From: Bdellovibrionales bacterium GWA1_52_35
GTDB taxonomy: Bacteria; Bdellovibrionota; UBA1018
NCBI GenBank assembly: GCA_001769805.1
Contig: MEPO01000021.1
Span: 124,001-188,000 of the forward strand
Direction: 5' to 3'
DNA length: 64,000 nucleotides
The notes under the pieces were generated by a model. That model was not told the DNA's origin. It saw only the letters and a list, made by a program, of their open reading frames with translations, and did no database searches. The stretch's first letter is position 1. Each line of letters opens with the position of its first letter. Below are positions 14,765-22,509 of this stretch, piece by piece. The position numbers were made by a program, and so were the translations under genes.

Positions 14765-16738
14765 ATGACTTGGCAGACCTTTGTGTTTCTTCCAATTGCG
14801 CTCGGAGCTTTTGGCTATTCATTTTATCGGTTCCAGCTGCTCTTCCAAATGATGAAGGCGCACCGGGGGAACTCGAACCGTTTGGATAATATTCCCGCCC
14901 GCATCATGACCACAATCGTGAATGTGCTTGGCCAGCGCGCGGTACTGGAGAATAAGGGCCCCGGGATCATGCATACGGCGATCTTCTGGGGCTTCATCAT
15001 CATAACCACTGGTACGCTTGAGCAATTTGTCTCAACGATTTACCAAGGCGCCACCTTCGAATTCATGGGCCAATCGCTTTACAGTGGCTGGCTCTTTCTG
15101 CAGGATCTTGCCACTTTGGCTGTCCTGTTGGGAGTATTTTACGCCTCTTACCGGCGTTATGTTGTCCGGCCGGTCGCTCTTGGTAAGTCGAAGGACGCCA
15201 ACATCGTCCTTCTTTTTACCGGTTCGTTGATGGTGGCGATCTTTCTGATGAACTCATTCCATATCGCTGGTACACACCCTTGGTACGCGAATTCTCTTTT
15301 CGTTTCGCAGTGGTTGGCAACCCGTTTGGGCGGCCTCGCTTCCGAGCCCACAAATGCCGCCCTTGGAACCTTCTTCAAATGGGTTCACATGCTGATCGTA
15401 TTGGGCTTCGCGGTATACATCCCCAGGTCAAAACACCTTCACCTGGTCGCCGCCGGACCGAACACCTTCCTGAAGACGCTTCCCCGGGAAAAAGGAATGA
15501 CCCCGATCAATTTTGAGGATGAATCCGTCCAGCAGTACGGTGCTGCCAAAGTCACTGACCTTTCCTGGAAAGACGCTCTGGATTATTACTCGTGCACTGA
15601 GTGCGGCCGCTGTCAGGACCTGTGTCCGGCTTTCAATACTCAGAAGCCGCTCACCCCGAAAATGCTGATTACGGATCTAAAGCACAATCTTTATGCCAAT
15701 AAAGACAAGATTCTCGCCGGTAAACTGGATGAGGTCTCCCACATCATTGATCAGAACGTGAACGAGGACGTCATCTGGGCCTGCACGTCATGCCGGGCTT
15801 GCGAGATTGCCTGTCCGGTATTCATCGAACACACGGACAAGATTTATGACATCAGACGGAACCTCGTCATGATGGAATCCCGCTTCCCACCGGAAGTGCA
15901 GCCGGTTTTCAAGAACATGGAAACCAATGGCTCACCCTGGGCCTTCAGCTCGGCCGATCGCGCCAAATGGGCCGAGGGACTCTCAGTCAAAACTATGGCC
16001 GAGGATTCGAATGTCGAAGTTCTCCTTTGGGTCGGTTGCGCCGGCTCCTACGATGAGAGAAACAAAAAAGTGCTCCGGGCTTTCGCCAGTATTCTGAAAA
16101 AAGCCGAAGTCAAATTCTCGATTCTTGGAAGCGAGGAACAGTGCACGGGCGATCCTGCCCGCCGTATCGGCAATGAATATCTTTTCCAAACCCTGGCGAA
16201 GGCAAACATCGAGACGATGAATCGTTATTCAGTCAAACGCGTCGTCACCGCATGCCCGCACTGCTATAATACGATCAAAAATGAATACAAAAATTTCGGC
16301 GGAAATTATGAGGTTTACCACCATTCTGAATTCATGGCCAAACTCATCGCCGAAGGCAAACTGAAACCCACGAAGTCTCTGGATGCCACGATCACTTTTC
16401 ACGACAGCTGCTATTTGGGGCGCTGGAACAATATTTACGCAGATCCCCGCAAGGTCATCACCTCAATCCCCTCGGCACGCCTCGTGGAAATGACTCAGCA
16501 CCATGATCAAAGCCTGTGTTGCGGCGCGGGCGGCGGTCGCATGTGGATGGAAGAGAAGATCGGCAAACGCATTAATGTCGCGAGAACCGAGCAGGCTCTG
16601 GAGACCAACGCCGAGATCGTTGCCTCTTCCTGCCCGTTTTGCATCACTATGATGACCGACGGGATCACTACGAAAGAGATGAAGGACAAAGTCAAAGTCA
16701 TGGACATCGCGGAACTACTGGATCAGACCACGACCTGA
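14765..16738 (+). CDS. Membrane Fe-S oxidoreductase, ETF:menaquinone oxidoreductase (EMO) type
   Basis: A 657-residue fusion. Residues 1-225 hold five or six membrane helices of the NarI/cytochrome-b type with His residues suited to heme. Two 4Fe-4S motifs follow, CTECGRCQDLCP at 277-288 and CTSCRACEIACP near 340. Two CCG domains of the heterodisulfide reductase HdrD type come last (VGCAGSY near 418, ACPHCYN, CCGAGGGR near 583). Such proteins located beside etfBA (as in Geobacter) transfer electrons from reduced ETF into menaquinone. Ribosome site GAGGGG 7 bases upstream. The function is inferred from the etf context and fold. Confidence 0.85.
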   Translation: MTWQTFVFLPIALGAFGYSFYRFQLLFQMMKAHRGNSNRLDNIPARIMTTIVNVLGQRAVLENKGPGIMHTAIFWGFIIITTGTLEQFVSTIYQGATFEFMGQSLYSGWLFLQDLATLAVLLGVFYASYRRYVVRPVALGKSKDANIVLLFTGSLMVAIFLMNSFHIAGTHPWYANSLFVSQWLATRLGGLASEPTNAALGTFFKWVHMLIVLGFAVYIPRSKHLHLVAAGPNTFLKTLPREKGMTPINFEDESVQQYGAAKVTDLSWKDALDYYSCTECGRCQDLCPAFNTQKPLTPKMLITDLKHNLYANKDKILAGKLDEVSHIIDQNVNEDVIWACTSCRACEIACPVFIEHTDKIYDIRRNLVMMESRFPPEVQPVFKNMETNGSPWAFSSADRAKWAEGLSVKTMAEDSNVEVLLWVGCAGSYDERNKKVLRAFASILKKAEVKFSILGSEEQCTGDPARRIGNEYLFQTLAKANIETMNRYSVKRVVTACPHCYNTIKNEYKNFGGNYEVYHHSEFMAKLIAEGKLKPTKSLDATITFHDSCYLGRWNNIYADPRKVITSIPSARLVEMTQHHDQSLCCGAGGGRMWMEEKIGKRINVARTEQALETNAEIVASSCPFCITMMTDGITTKEMKDKVKVMDIAELLDQTTT

Positions 16739-16763
16739 GCCAAGACCCGGGCTGCAACCCGGC

Positions 16764-17792
16764 TTATGCGAGAGAGCGACCGCGAAGGAGATCTTTCAAA
16801 ACGCCGTACATGATTCCGGGCAGTGACTCAAGTTCTCCCACTTCCCTCAGGGCTCCCTGCCCTCCACGTGCGAGTTCGCGGCAGAGCTCCATGCTGGCGG
16901 GCTCCTTGCCCATCTTGAGTACAACCAGATGGGGAAATTTCGGGCCGAGATATCCAGGGTCTCTTCCCGCAGTATATTTTCCGTCGGTCAACAGAACAGT
17001 CGAGGCGGACCTTCCTTGTCCATGCCCGGCCCCCTCCCTTACCAGCTTGAGAGAGGCAAGTAACCCCTCCTCAAGGTGCGTATAGCCCTGAGCGGGGACA
17101 TCCAGGAAACGCTCCACCATTTCCTGTACGGATACGCGTTCGTTCGGTTGTTTGATGATCTTTGCCTCATTCTCGAATGCAATAATCCCAATTGGATCCT
17201 CAGGGAACTGCAACAGAACAACTGCCAATGCCACAGCAGTCAATGCAAGCTTCTCTCCTGTCATTGATAAACTCGTATCCACGCTGAGCACGACGGGCTG
17301 ACTTCGGCGTATAGCGTAGGACATCCAAATGTCCTGTGCCGTAAGCGGGAGCTTGCTGTTCTTCAGAAGGCCCGGAAAATTTTCGATTGTTTCTTCGATA
17401 TCGAGATCTATTTGCTGAGCATCGGCTGGCAATTCCGTCGAGGGGGCAGAACGCTGCTCCAAGGGATGAACTACTGAACCCAAAACCGCCTGGGCCCGCT
17501 CCAGAATCGCCTGGGCAGAGAGCCGTCTGAGCTGTTTGGCAAGCGCCCTGAAAGAACGCTTCGCCTTGAATTCGTGATAGCGGACTGCAACGTCCCAGGC
17601 ACTCGCAGAAACCAGCTGCTCCTGAAGGTCATCCTGTTCGATCGAGCCCGGTTCTCCCAAGAGTTCTGGAGCGATGAACTTCAATGCTGAGTCGGAGATC
17701 TGGGCCCGAACCATCCTCTGGGGCTCAGGCGGCTTCGACAGGTCCTTACCGAAGTAGTTCAGGTCTTTTTTTTTAAGACGACAGCCACCCAC
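16764..17792 (-). CDS. VWA-domain protein paired with MoxR ATPase
   Basis: A 342-residue protein: helical N-terminal half of about 150 residues, then a von Willebrand A domain with an intact metal site (DTSLSM near residue 170, GYTHL near 250, VLLTDGK near 285). Proteins of this layout (CoxE, CbbO, NorD, ViaA) work with a MoxR-type AAA+ ATPase to remodel or activate metal and cofactor enzymes. The start is unclear. The GTG at 17792 lies 34 bases inside moxR without a good ribosome site, an ATG at 17714 is possible, and a -1 shift at the A9 run at the end of moxR would make a moxR-vwa fusion. It is the last gene of the kdd-kamD-kamE-moxR-vwa operon. Confidence 0.8.
   Translation of the reverse strand: MGGCRLKKKDLNYFGKDLSKPPEPQRMVRAQISDSALKFIAPELLGEPGSIEQDDLQEQLVSASAWDVAVRYHEFKAKRSFRALAKQLRRLSAQAILERAQAVLGSVVHPLEQRSAPSTELPADAQQIDLDIEETIENFPGLLKNSKLPLTAQDIWMSYAIRRSQPVVLSVDTSLSMTGEKLALTAVALAVVLLQFPEDPIGIIAFENEAKIIKQPNERVSVQEMVERFLDVPAQGYTHLEEGLLASLKLVREGAGHGQGRSASTVLLTDGKYTAGRDPGYLGPKFPHLVVLKMGKEPASMELCRELARGGQGALREVGELESLPGIMYGVLKDLLRGRSLA
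17759..17776 (-). other. Possible -1 frameshift site (A9G) at the moxR/vwa overlap
   Basis: In the moxR frame the minus strand reads TTA AAA AAA AAG ACC TGA. It contains A AAA AAG, the heptamer used for -1 shifting in E. coli dnaX. A shift here reads on in frame into the VWA protein (...LKKKDLNYFGK). Nine A residues could also cause transcriptional slippage. Whether shifting happens is not shown. Confidence 0.35.
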
Positions 17793-18649
17793 TCGTGAAC
17801 GAGTTCTTCGAGCTCCTCGTGCATCGTGTTTTCAGCATCGGCTTCACGTTCGATTTCAATTCGCGTCGGGAGTGCCATCAGCGCCGCGCTCAAGAATGCG
17901 GATTCAAATACAAGTCCATCCTGCATCAAAACTGCGGCAATATCCGCTACACTCAATGCAGCACGAATGGAAGCCCCCCTCCGAACTCTGGGATGACTTC
18001 TTGTCAGACGGATCAGACTGACCGCGGCTTCCACCAGCTTTTGCTGGATGCCGGGTTTGAACGACATTTTGGAGCGGACCACTGCTCCGGTTACAATTCC
18101 CTGCTCGTCCTTTTCAGACTGATAATTCAATACAATCAGCTCAAATCGATCCAGAATGGCCTCGCTCAGGTGAGAGGTCGCCACGAATTCTTTCGGGTTC
18201 TGTGTCGCTATAACCAGGAACCCCGGCTTGGCTGTGATTTCGCCCAGGCGCGGAACCGAGACGATGCGTTCGTCGATCGCCGGGAGCAGCACGTTTTGCA
18301 CGCCCTCAGGCAAGCGGTTCAGCTCATTGATGAACAGAACCCCGCCCGCTTTCATTGCTTCGACCAGTGGTCCGGGAATGAAAGCGTCCTTGTGAAATCC
18401 TTTTTTGATCGCGAGCGGTGGATCAAACCAGCCAGTAAGCTTCTGTTCAGAGTAACGATTATCTCCGTCGACACGAAACGAGGGCCGGCCCAGCTCCCGG
18501 ATGCTTTCGATGGCAAGGAACGTCTTTCCAACTCCAACAGGACCTTCAAGAAGAACATTCTTGCCGGCGCGCAGGCAGGAACGGATCTTCGCGATCTCCT
18601 GCTCTCTCCCGATCAATGCGTTTACGCGCGCAGACGCTTTGCTCTTCAT
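17759..18649 (-). CDS. MoxR-family AAA+ ATPase
   Basis: A 296-residue AAA+ ATPase. Walker A GPVGVGKTF is near residue 37, Walker B region VLFINELNRLPEGVQNVLLP near 100 (Asp-Glu of the usual DEINR is Asn-Glu), sensor 1 VIATQNPKEFVAT near 148, and the arginine-rich C-terminal lid after HPRVRRGAS. MoxR proteins act with VWA partners as chaperones inserting metals or cofactors. Its ATG overlaps the kamE stop as ATGA, so it is translated together with the B12-dependent aminomutase, and its 3' end overlaps the VWA gene. This suggests that KamDE is its client; that is inference. Confidence 0.92.
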   Translation of the reverse strand: MKSKASARVNALIGREQEIAKIRSCLRAGKNVLLEGPVGVGKTFLAIESIRELGRPSFRVDGDNRYSEQKLTGWFDPPLAIKKGFHKDAFIPGPLVEAMKAGGVLFINELNRLPEGVQNVLLPAIDERIVSVPRLGEITAKPGFLVIATQNPKEFVATSHLSEAILDRFELIVLNYQSEKDEQGIVTGAVVRSKMSFKPGIQQKLVEAAVSLIRLTRSHPRVRRGASIRAALSVADIAAVLMQDGLVFESAFLSAALMALPTRIEIEREADAENTMHEELEELVHEWVAVVLKKKT

Positions 18650-19500
18650 TTTTTAACTTTCTTTTTGGTCGCCTTCTTCTTGGCGTTCTTGCTGACCCTG
18701 GATTTCAGCTTGGGTACGAGTTTCCTTTTAACAGATGACCTCGGAATCTGCCGTCTTAAAAATTCATCCAGAACATAGCTTGCCACTTCTGAGGGCTTTG
18801 TTCCCACGCCGAAACCCGCGTCAAATCCACACTCGAGTGCCATCGGATGTGTTATCCGTGGGCCACCCGCAGCGAAAATGAATTTGTCACGCAAGCCCAG
18901 TTTTTCAGCTCGAGCGATCAGATCTTTCATGTCCTTGAGATGGATATTATGCTGAGTCACTACTTTGGACACCAGGACCGCGTCAGCCTTGAACTCTTGG
19001 GCCTTTCTCAGCAGATCCTCGTTGGAAACTTGGGCGCCTAGATTATGAGCATCTAACCATTGATAACGTTCCAGCCCGTAATCTCCAGCAAAGCCTTTCA
19101 TGTTGATGATGGCGTCAATACCGACTGTATGCGCATCAAAGCCTGTGCAGGCGCCAATCACAACAAGCTTCCGCCCGATCTGAGTTTTAATGAGTTCGTC
19201 GATTTCGTCGCGCGCGCGCTTTTCTGAGTCAACCTTGATCACCTTGATCCGCGTCATATCGACGGAGAATCTGGTGTTGGCGTAAATCACGAAAAACGAG
19301 AAGCCCGTTCCCGCCTGCTCCATCGCTGCCAACTTGATCTGCTCAAACCCCATCTTCTGGACCAGCTGCTGCGCGGCTTCGCGCGCCTCGGCTGAGGGCT
19401 CGACCGGAAGGGTGAACGCAAGCTGGATGGTTCCGTCATCCATAATGTCGCCGTAGGGTCTGAGTTTCTTGAGATTGACTTGTGCTACCTTGCTCATCAT
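18646..19500 (-). CDS. kamE: Lysine 5,6-aminomutase, beta (B12-binding) subunit, with basic tail
   Basis: KamDE moves the terminal amino group of beta-lysine (or D-lysine) from C6 to C5 using adenosylcobalamin and PLP. The cobalamin motif DAHTVG is at residues 122-127 with His 124 as lower ligand, followed by the PLP lysine region NMKGFAGDYGLERY (Lys 135) as in known KamE. The Rossmann domain contains VVIGACTGFD and GGPRITHPMALECGFDAGFG. The family normally ends near residue 245; here about 36 extra residues rich in Lys/Arg follow (RVSKNAKKKATKKKVKK). Starts ATGATG; 15 bases after kamD, and overlaps moxR. Confidence 0.93.
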   Translation of the reverse strand: MMSKVAQVNLKKLRPYGDIMDDGTIQLAFTLPVEPSAEAREAAQQLVQKMGFEQIKLAAMEQAGTGFSFFVIYANTRFSVDMTRIKVIKVDSEKRARDEIDELIKTQIGRKLVVIGACTGFDAHTVGIDAIINMKGFAGDYGLERYQWLDAHNLGAQVSNEDLLRKAQEFKADAVLVSKVVTQHNIHLKDMKDLIARAEKLGLRDKFIFAAGGPRITHPMALECGFDAGFGVGTKPSEVASYVLDEFLRRQIPRSSVKRKLVPKLKSRVSKNAKKKATKKKVKK

Positions 19501-19515
19501 TTGTCCTGTCCTGTA

Positions 19516-21096
19516 TTAAAGGGGCAACTGATCAAAAAATGGATTGAGATAAGCCGGGTCACGCATGAATACGCCGTCCCTGCCCTTGCCACCCGTTTCA
19601 GTACGAGAGACTTCCGCGAACGCTCTCTCTTCAATGGCCCGGAAAAGACCCTTTCCAGCAATCAGCTCGAGATGTGACAATGTTTCGTCCAAGACCTTTT
19701 CGGCCCATCTTTCAATCTGGCCGCCATCTCTGTAGGTGATCTCAGCACCAAGATCTTTCGCTCCGCTGAAAATATACCGTGCGTTCTTGATACTCATCCA
19801 ACGATCCTGCAGCAGCGGCGTATGCATTGCCTCGGTTGGCATTCCGAGAAGCTGAATGGTCTGGCCGGTCAAAACACCGACAAAATTGAACATGGCATCC
19901 ATTAAATGACTGTAGAAAATGTCGCCGCATTTGTAGCGCGTCGGCGGCATGAACTTGATCGGGGATTTTGGAAAAATATCCCGGGTCATCTGGGCGCGAG
20001 CAATCTCCAGCAGAAAAACATTGGGGTGCTCGGGGTTCATTTCGAGCGCGTGTCCCAGGCCCAGCAGATTCTGAGACATTCCCGCGTTCAAGGCGAAGCG
20101 TTCGTTGATGAACTGTGAGGCGAGCACCTGGTGTCCGTTCTCAATTGCGTCCGCCGTCGTAAGGTAATTGTCTTCGCCGGTATGAATCACGATCTTCGAA
20201 AGCGCAATGATGCGCCTTGAGAAGTGCTGGTCAATCAAGGTCCGCTTCATATTGATGTCCCGGAAAAGAATTCCGTACATAGCGTCATTTAAAAGAAAGT
20301 CGAGCCGTTCGCGCGCGCCCAGCGCCGCAATTTCCGGCATACAGAGACCCGAACAGTAATTCGTGAGTCGAATGTACCGGCCAAGTTTTTTGCTTTCTTC
20401 ATCCAGTGCTTCACGCATGATTCTGAAGTTTTCCTGCGTGGCATAGGTGCCACCGAAGCCCTCGGTCGTTGCGCCATGCGGAATATAATCGAGCAGGGAT
20501 TGTGCCGTACTGCGGATCACGGCGATGGCGTCCGCGCCAGCCTGAGCTGCGGCTTTTGCCTGAATGACGTCTTCGAAAATATTTCCGGTGGCAACAATCA
20601 CGTAAATTATTGGGCCGCTTTTGCCCTCGGGATCGAATTTATCTCCAAGTTCCCTGCGCAAACTATCCCGTCTGTCCCGGCTTGCGACCAGATCTGAAAT
20701 CGCTTTTCTGCAAAGCTCCTCGGCCTTTTTCCTGATCTCCGCTTCCGGCGCAACCGGGAGTTTTAGCAGGTTGATCTTGCCCCCTGCCGCTGCCCGTCCA
20801 GCTTCCGCTGCTGTCATCTTCTTCTGGATCATCGCATTCACAAACCAGTAAAGAACGCCGCGCGAAATCGGAGACTGGTCTGCGCCGCTGAGCTGGTCAA
20901 TGATCGCGTTGACCTCAGGGAAGCCCTGTCCACCCTTCTGTACGACAGCTCCGTCAACGCCAAGCAAGCGCAGGACAGCGCGCTCGATGGCAAGTGTGGA
21001 ATGGGTTGCGATGATGGATTCCACCGGTTGAGAGATATTCTCGGCGAGTTCCCGGCAACGCTCGACTTTTTTACTGTTCAACGCAAGATGTGCCAT
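19516..21096 (-). CDS. kamD: Lysine 5,6-aminomutase, alpha subunit
   Basis: A 526-residue TIM-barrel subunit. The N-terminal HSTLAIERAVLRLLGVDG and GLYWFVNAMIQKK-like stretches, the IIYVIVATGNIFEDVIQAKAAA core and the HYGAT-like PHGATTEGFGGTYATQENF are characteristic of the KamD family and contact PLP and the deoxyadenosyl group. It partners with KamE (stop 15 bases before the kamE start). Start ATG with AAGGGAG 9 bases upstream. Adjacent kdd takes the next pathway step. KamA (lysine 2,3-aminomutase), Kce and Kal are not in this window. Confidence 0.95.
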   Translation of the reverse strand: MAHLALNSKKVERCRELAENISQPVESIIATHSTLAIERAVLRLLGVDGAVVQKGGQGFPEVNAIIDQLSGADQSPISRGVLYWFVNAMIQKKMTAAEAGRAAAGGKINLLKLPVAPEAEIRKKAEELCRKAISDLVASRDRRDSLRRELGDKFDPEGKSGPIIYVIVATGNIFEDVIQAKAAAQAGADAIAVIRSTAQSLLDYIPHGATTEGFGGTYATQENFRIMREALDEESKKLGRYIRLTNYCSGLCMPEIAALGARERLDFLLNDAMYGILFRDINMKRTLIDQHFSRRIIALSKIVIHTGEDNYLTTADAIENGHQVLASQFINERFALNAGMSQNLLGLGHALEMNPEHPNVFLLEIARAQMTRDIFPKSPIKFMPPTRYKCGDIFYSHLMDAMFNFVGVLTGQTIQLLGMPTEAMHTPLLQDRWMSIKNARYIFSGAKDLGAEITYRDGGQIERWAEKVLDETLSHLELIAGKGLFRAIEERAFAEVSRTETGGKGRDGVFMRDPAYLNPFFDQLPL

Positions 21097-21122
21097 GAGC
21101 CGAGCTCCCTTTTTACGTGCTG

Positions 21123-22175
21123 CTAAACGTACTGCTCCGTGAAAATCTGCCGAAGTTCTTCGCTTTCGCGGATAAGGTCCAGAGCCAAATCAGCATGTCC
21201 CTCGGTGTAACCATTTCCGATCCTGAGATCAACGTCTGCGCCTACACCCTCAGCACCCAGGGCCGCGCGCGTGAAGCTGGTTGCCATGCTGAAAAAGTAA
21301 ACAATGCCCTTGGGCGCGCAGCTCAAGACGCAGGACATTTCCGTTTCCGGAATATTTGCGACGTTGATCACGACGTCACCCATATGGCCCTTGGTTGCAG
21401 CCCAAACTTTTTCCATCACCTCTACGGCATTCCGGGCGTCAGCCTGAATCACTTCGTCCACAAACGGAAGCTGCGCCAGGCGGTCAATTGCGGACTGTGA
21501 ATAATCGATCGCGACAGTGCGAACACCCGCCTTTTTCTTGGCTTCATAAAGACAGAGTATGCCCGACTTTCCGCCGCCCCCAACGACCACAACCGTCTGC
21601 CCGGGTTGAACCAACTGGCGGGTTTGAGCAGGAGCTCCGGCGACATCCAGAACTGCAAGTGCAACGGTTTCTGGCATGTCTTCCGGAAGTTTGGCGAAAA
21701 TTCCTGAAGCAAAAAGAATTGCATGTCCTTCAATGTCCACCCGATCAATGTTCGGATTGATTTTTTTTATTTTCCGAATCTGAAGCGGTGTCAGAGAAAG
21801 AGAAACGAGTGTGGCAATGCGGTCGCCTTCGCGAACCGGCTTTTCCTTCACGGGGAAATGCGGGCCAACTTGGACAACTTTACCGATCAGCATTCCACCC
21901 GACCCCGTGACGGGGTTATGGTGCTTCCCGCGATTTGCGACGAGATCGAGAATGTGTTTTTCCATTCGCGCGACATCTTTGCCGCACGCTTCTGAAATCT
22001 GGTGGAAACTGGCAGAATCAATGTTGAGGCTTTCGACCTCAATCAGCAATTCGTCTTCAGCGATGGGGAGACTAGCGTCGATGGTTTCAGCCTGCTGGGG
22101 GAGAACTCCCTTCGGTTTGACAACTCGTTGAATTCCAAGTGGATCTGCCGTCCTGAAGTTCTTATTTTGCGTCAT
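21123..22175 (-). CDS. kdd: L-erythro-3,5-diaminohexanoate dehydrogenase
   Basis: Oxidatively deaminates the KamDE product to 5-amino-3-oxohexanoate with NAD(P). The 350-residue protein begins DPLGIQRVVKPKGVLPQQA and has the NAD-binding VVVVGGGGKSGILCLYEAKKKAG loop near residue 195. The C-terminal GYTEGHADLALDLIRE is typical of Kdd. It is the first gene of the five-gene minus-strand operon, 26 bases before kamD. No Shine-Dalgarno is evident, and a -10-like box lies 6 bases before the ATG (see promoter at 22182-22210). Confidence 0.92.
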   Translation of the reverse strand: MTQNKNFRTADPLGIQRVVKPKGVLPQQAETIDASLPIAEDELLIEVESLNIDSASFHQISEACGKDVARMEKHILDLVANRGKHHNPVTGSGGMLIGKVVQVGPHFPVKEKPVREGDRIATLVSLSLTPLQIRKIKKINPNIDRVDIEGHAILFASGIFAKLPEDMPETVALAVLDVAGAPAQTRQLVQPGQTVVVVGGGGKSGILCLYEAKKKAGVRTVAIDYSQSAIDRLAQLPFVDEVIQADARNAVEVMEKVWAATKGHMGDVVINVANIPETEMSCVLSCAPKGIVYFFSMATSFTRAALGAEGVGADVDLRIGNGYTEGHADLALDLIRESEELRQIFTEQYV

Positions 22176-22509
22176 ATTTTAGGTCTATCGGTAATCTGCC
22201 TCAGAGGCAAGCCCGTGCGAAATGCTTATTAAAAAACTGTAAATACTTTGATCAGCCCTGCCACGGGGGTGACAGTCTTCCCGTTAAAAGTCGCGGGATT
22301 AGCCAAGCAGCCGTCAATCCTACGCATCTGTAATTACTGTCTATTTTTAATCTTATGCGCATTTTCAACGCACTGGGTCATTTTGGCCCGCCCCTTGCTC
22401 TGGTTACCAGCAGAGAGAGCTACTCGTTAGGGCATCTGCCCTGCGGTCAGAGGACCCCCGGATGGGGTCAATCAGCTGCAGAGAGAAACAAGTAGTAGAG
22501 GAAGAGCAT
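22176..22509. other. Intergenic region between kdd and the secreted protein gene
   Basis: A 334-base gap with divergent genes on either side. Besides the kdd promoter candidate it holds a short perfect hairpin at 22453-22469 (GACCCC, five-base loop, GGGGTC) and a weak TCCCG/CGGGA hairpin near 22280-22300. I could not match it to a cobalamin, lysine, glycine or cyclic-di-GMP riboswitch. No supported coding frame. Confidence 0.5.
22182..22210 (-). promoter_or_regulatory. Candidate promoter of the kdd-kamDE-moxR-vwa operon, leaderless
   Basis: On the minus strand TTGCCT (22210-22205), 17-base spacer, TAGACC (22187-22182), then six bases and the kdd ATG. The -10 match is weak, but the spacing equals that of other candidate leaderless genes in this window. 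Confidence 0.3.

Noticed and set aside
17795..18778. Open frame of 327 codons on the plus strand
   Set aside because: Antisense to moxR and the end of kamE, both strongly supported; no promoter or ribosome site for the antisense frame.
22248..22430. Possible 60-residue protein between kdd and the secreted protein gene
   Set aside because: No ribosome site, no recognisable features, ends before the downstream gene without coupling.
22176..22509. Cobalamin riboswitch upstream of kdd-kamDE
   Set aside because: The B12-box and the conserved core could not be found on the minus strand; the operon promoter candidate lies only six bases before the start, leaving no leader.
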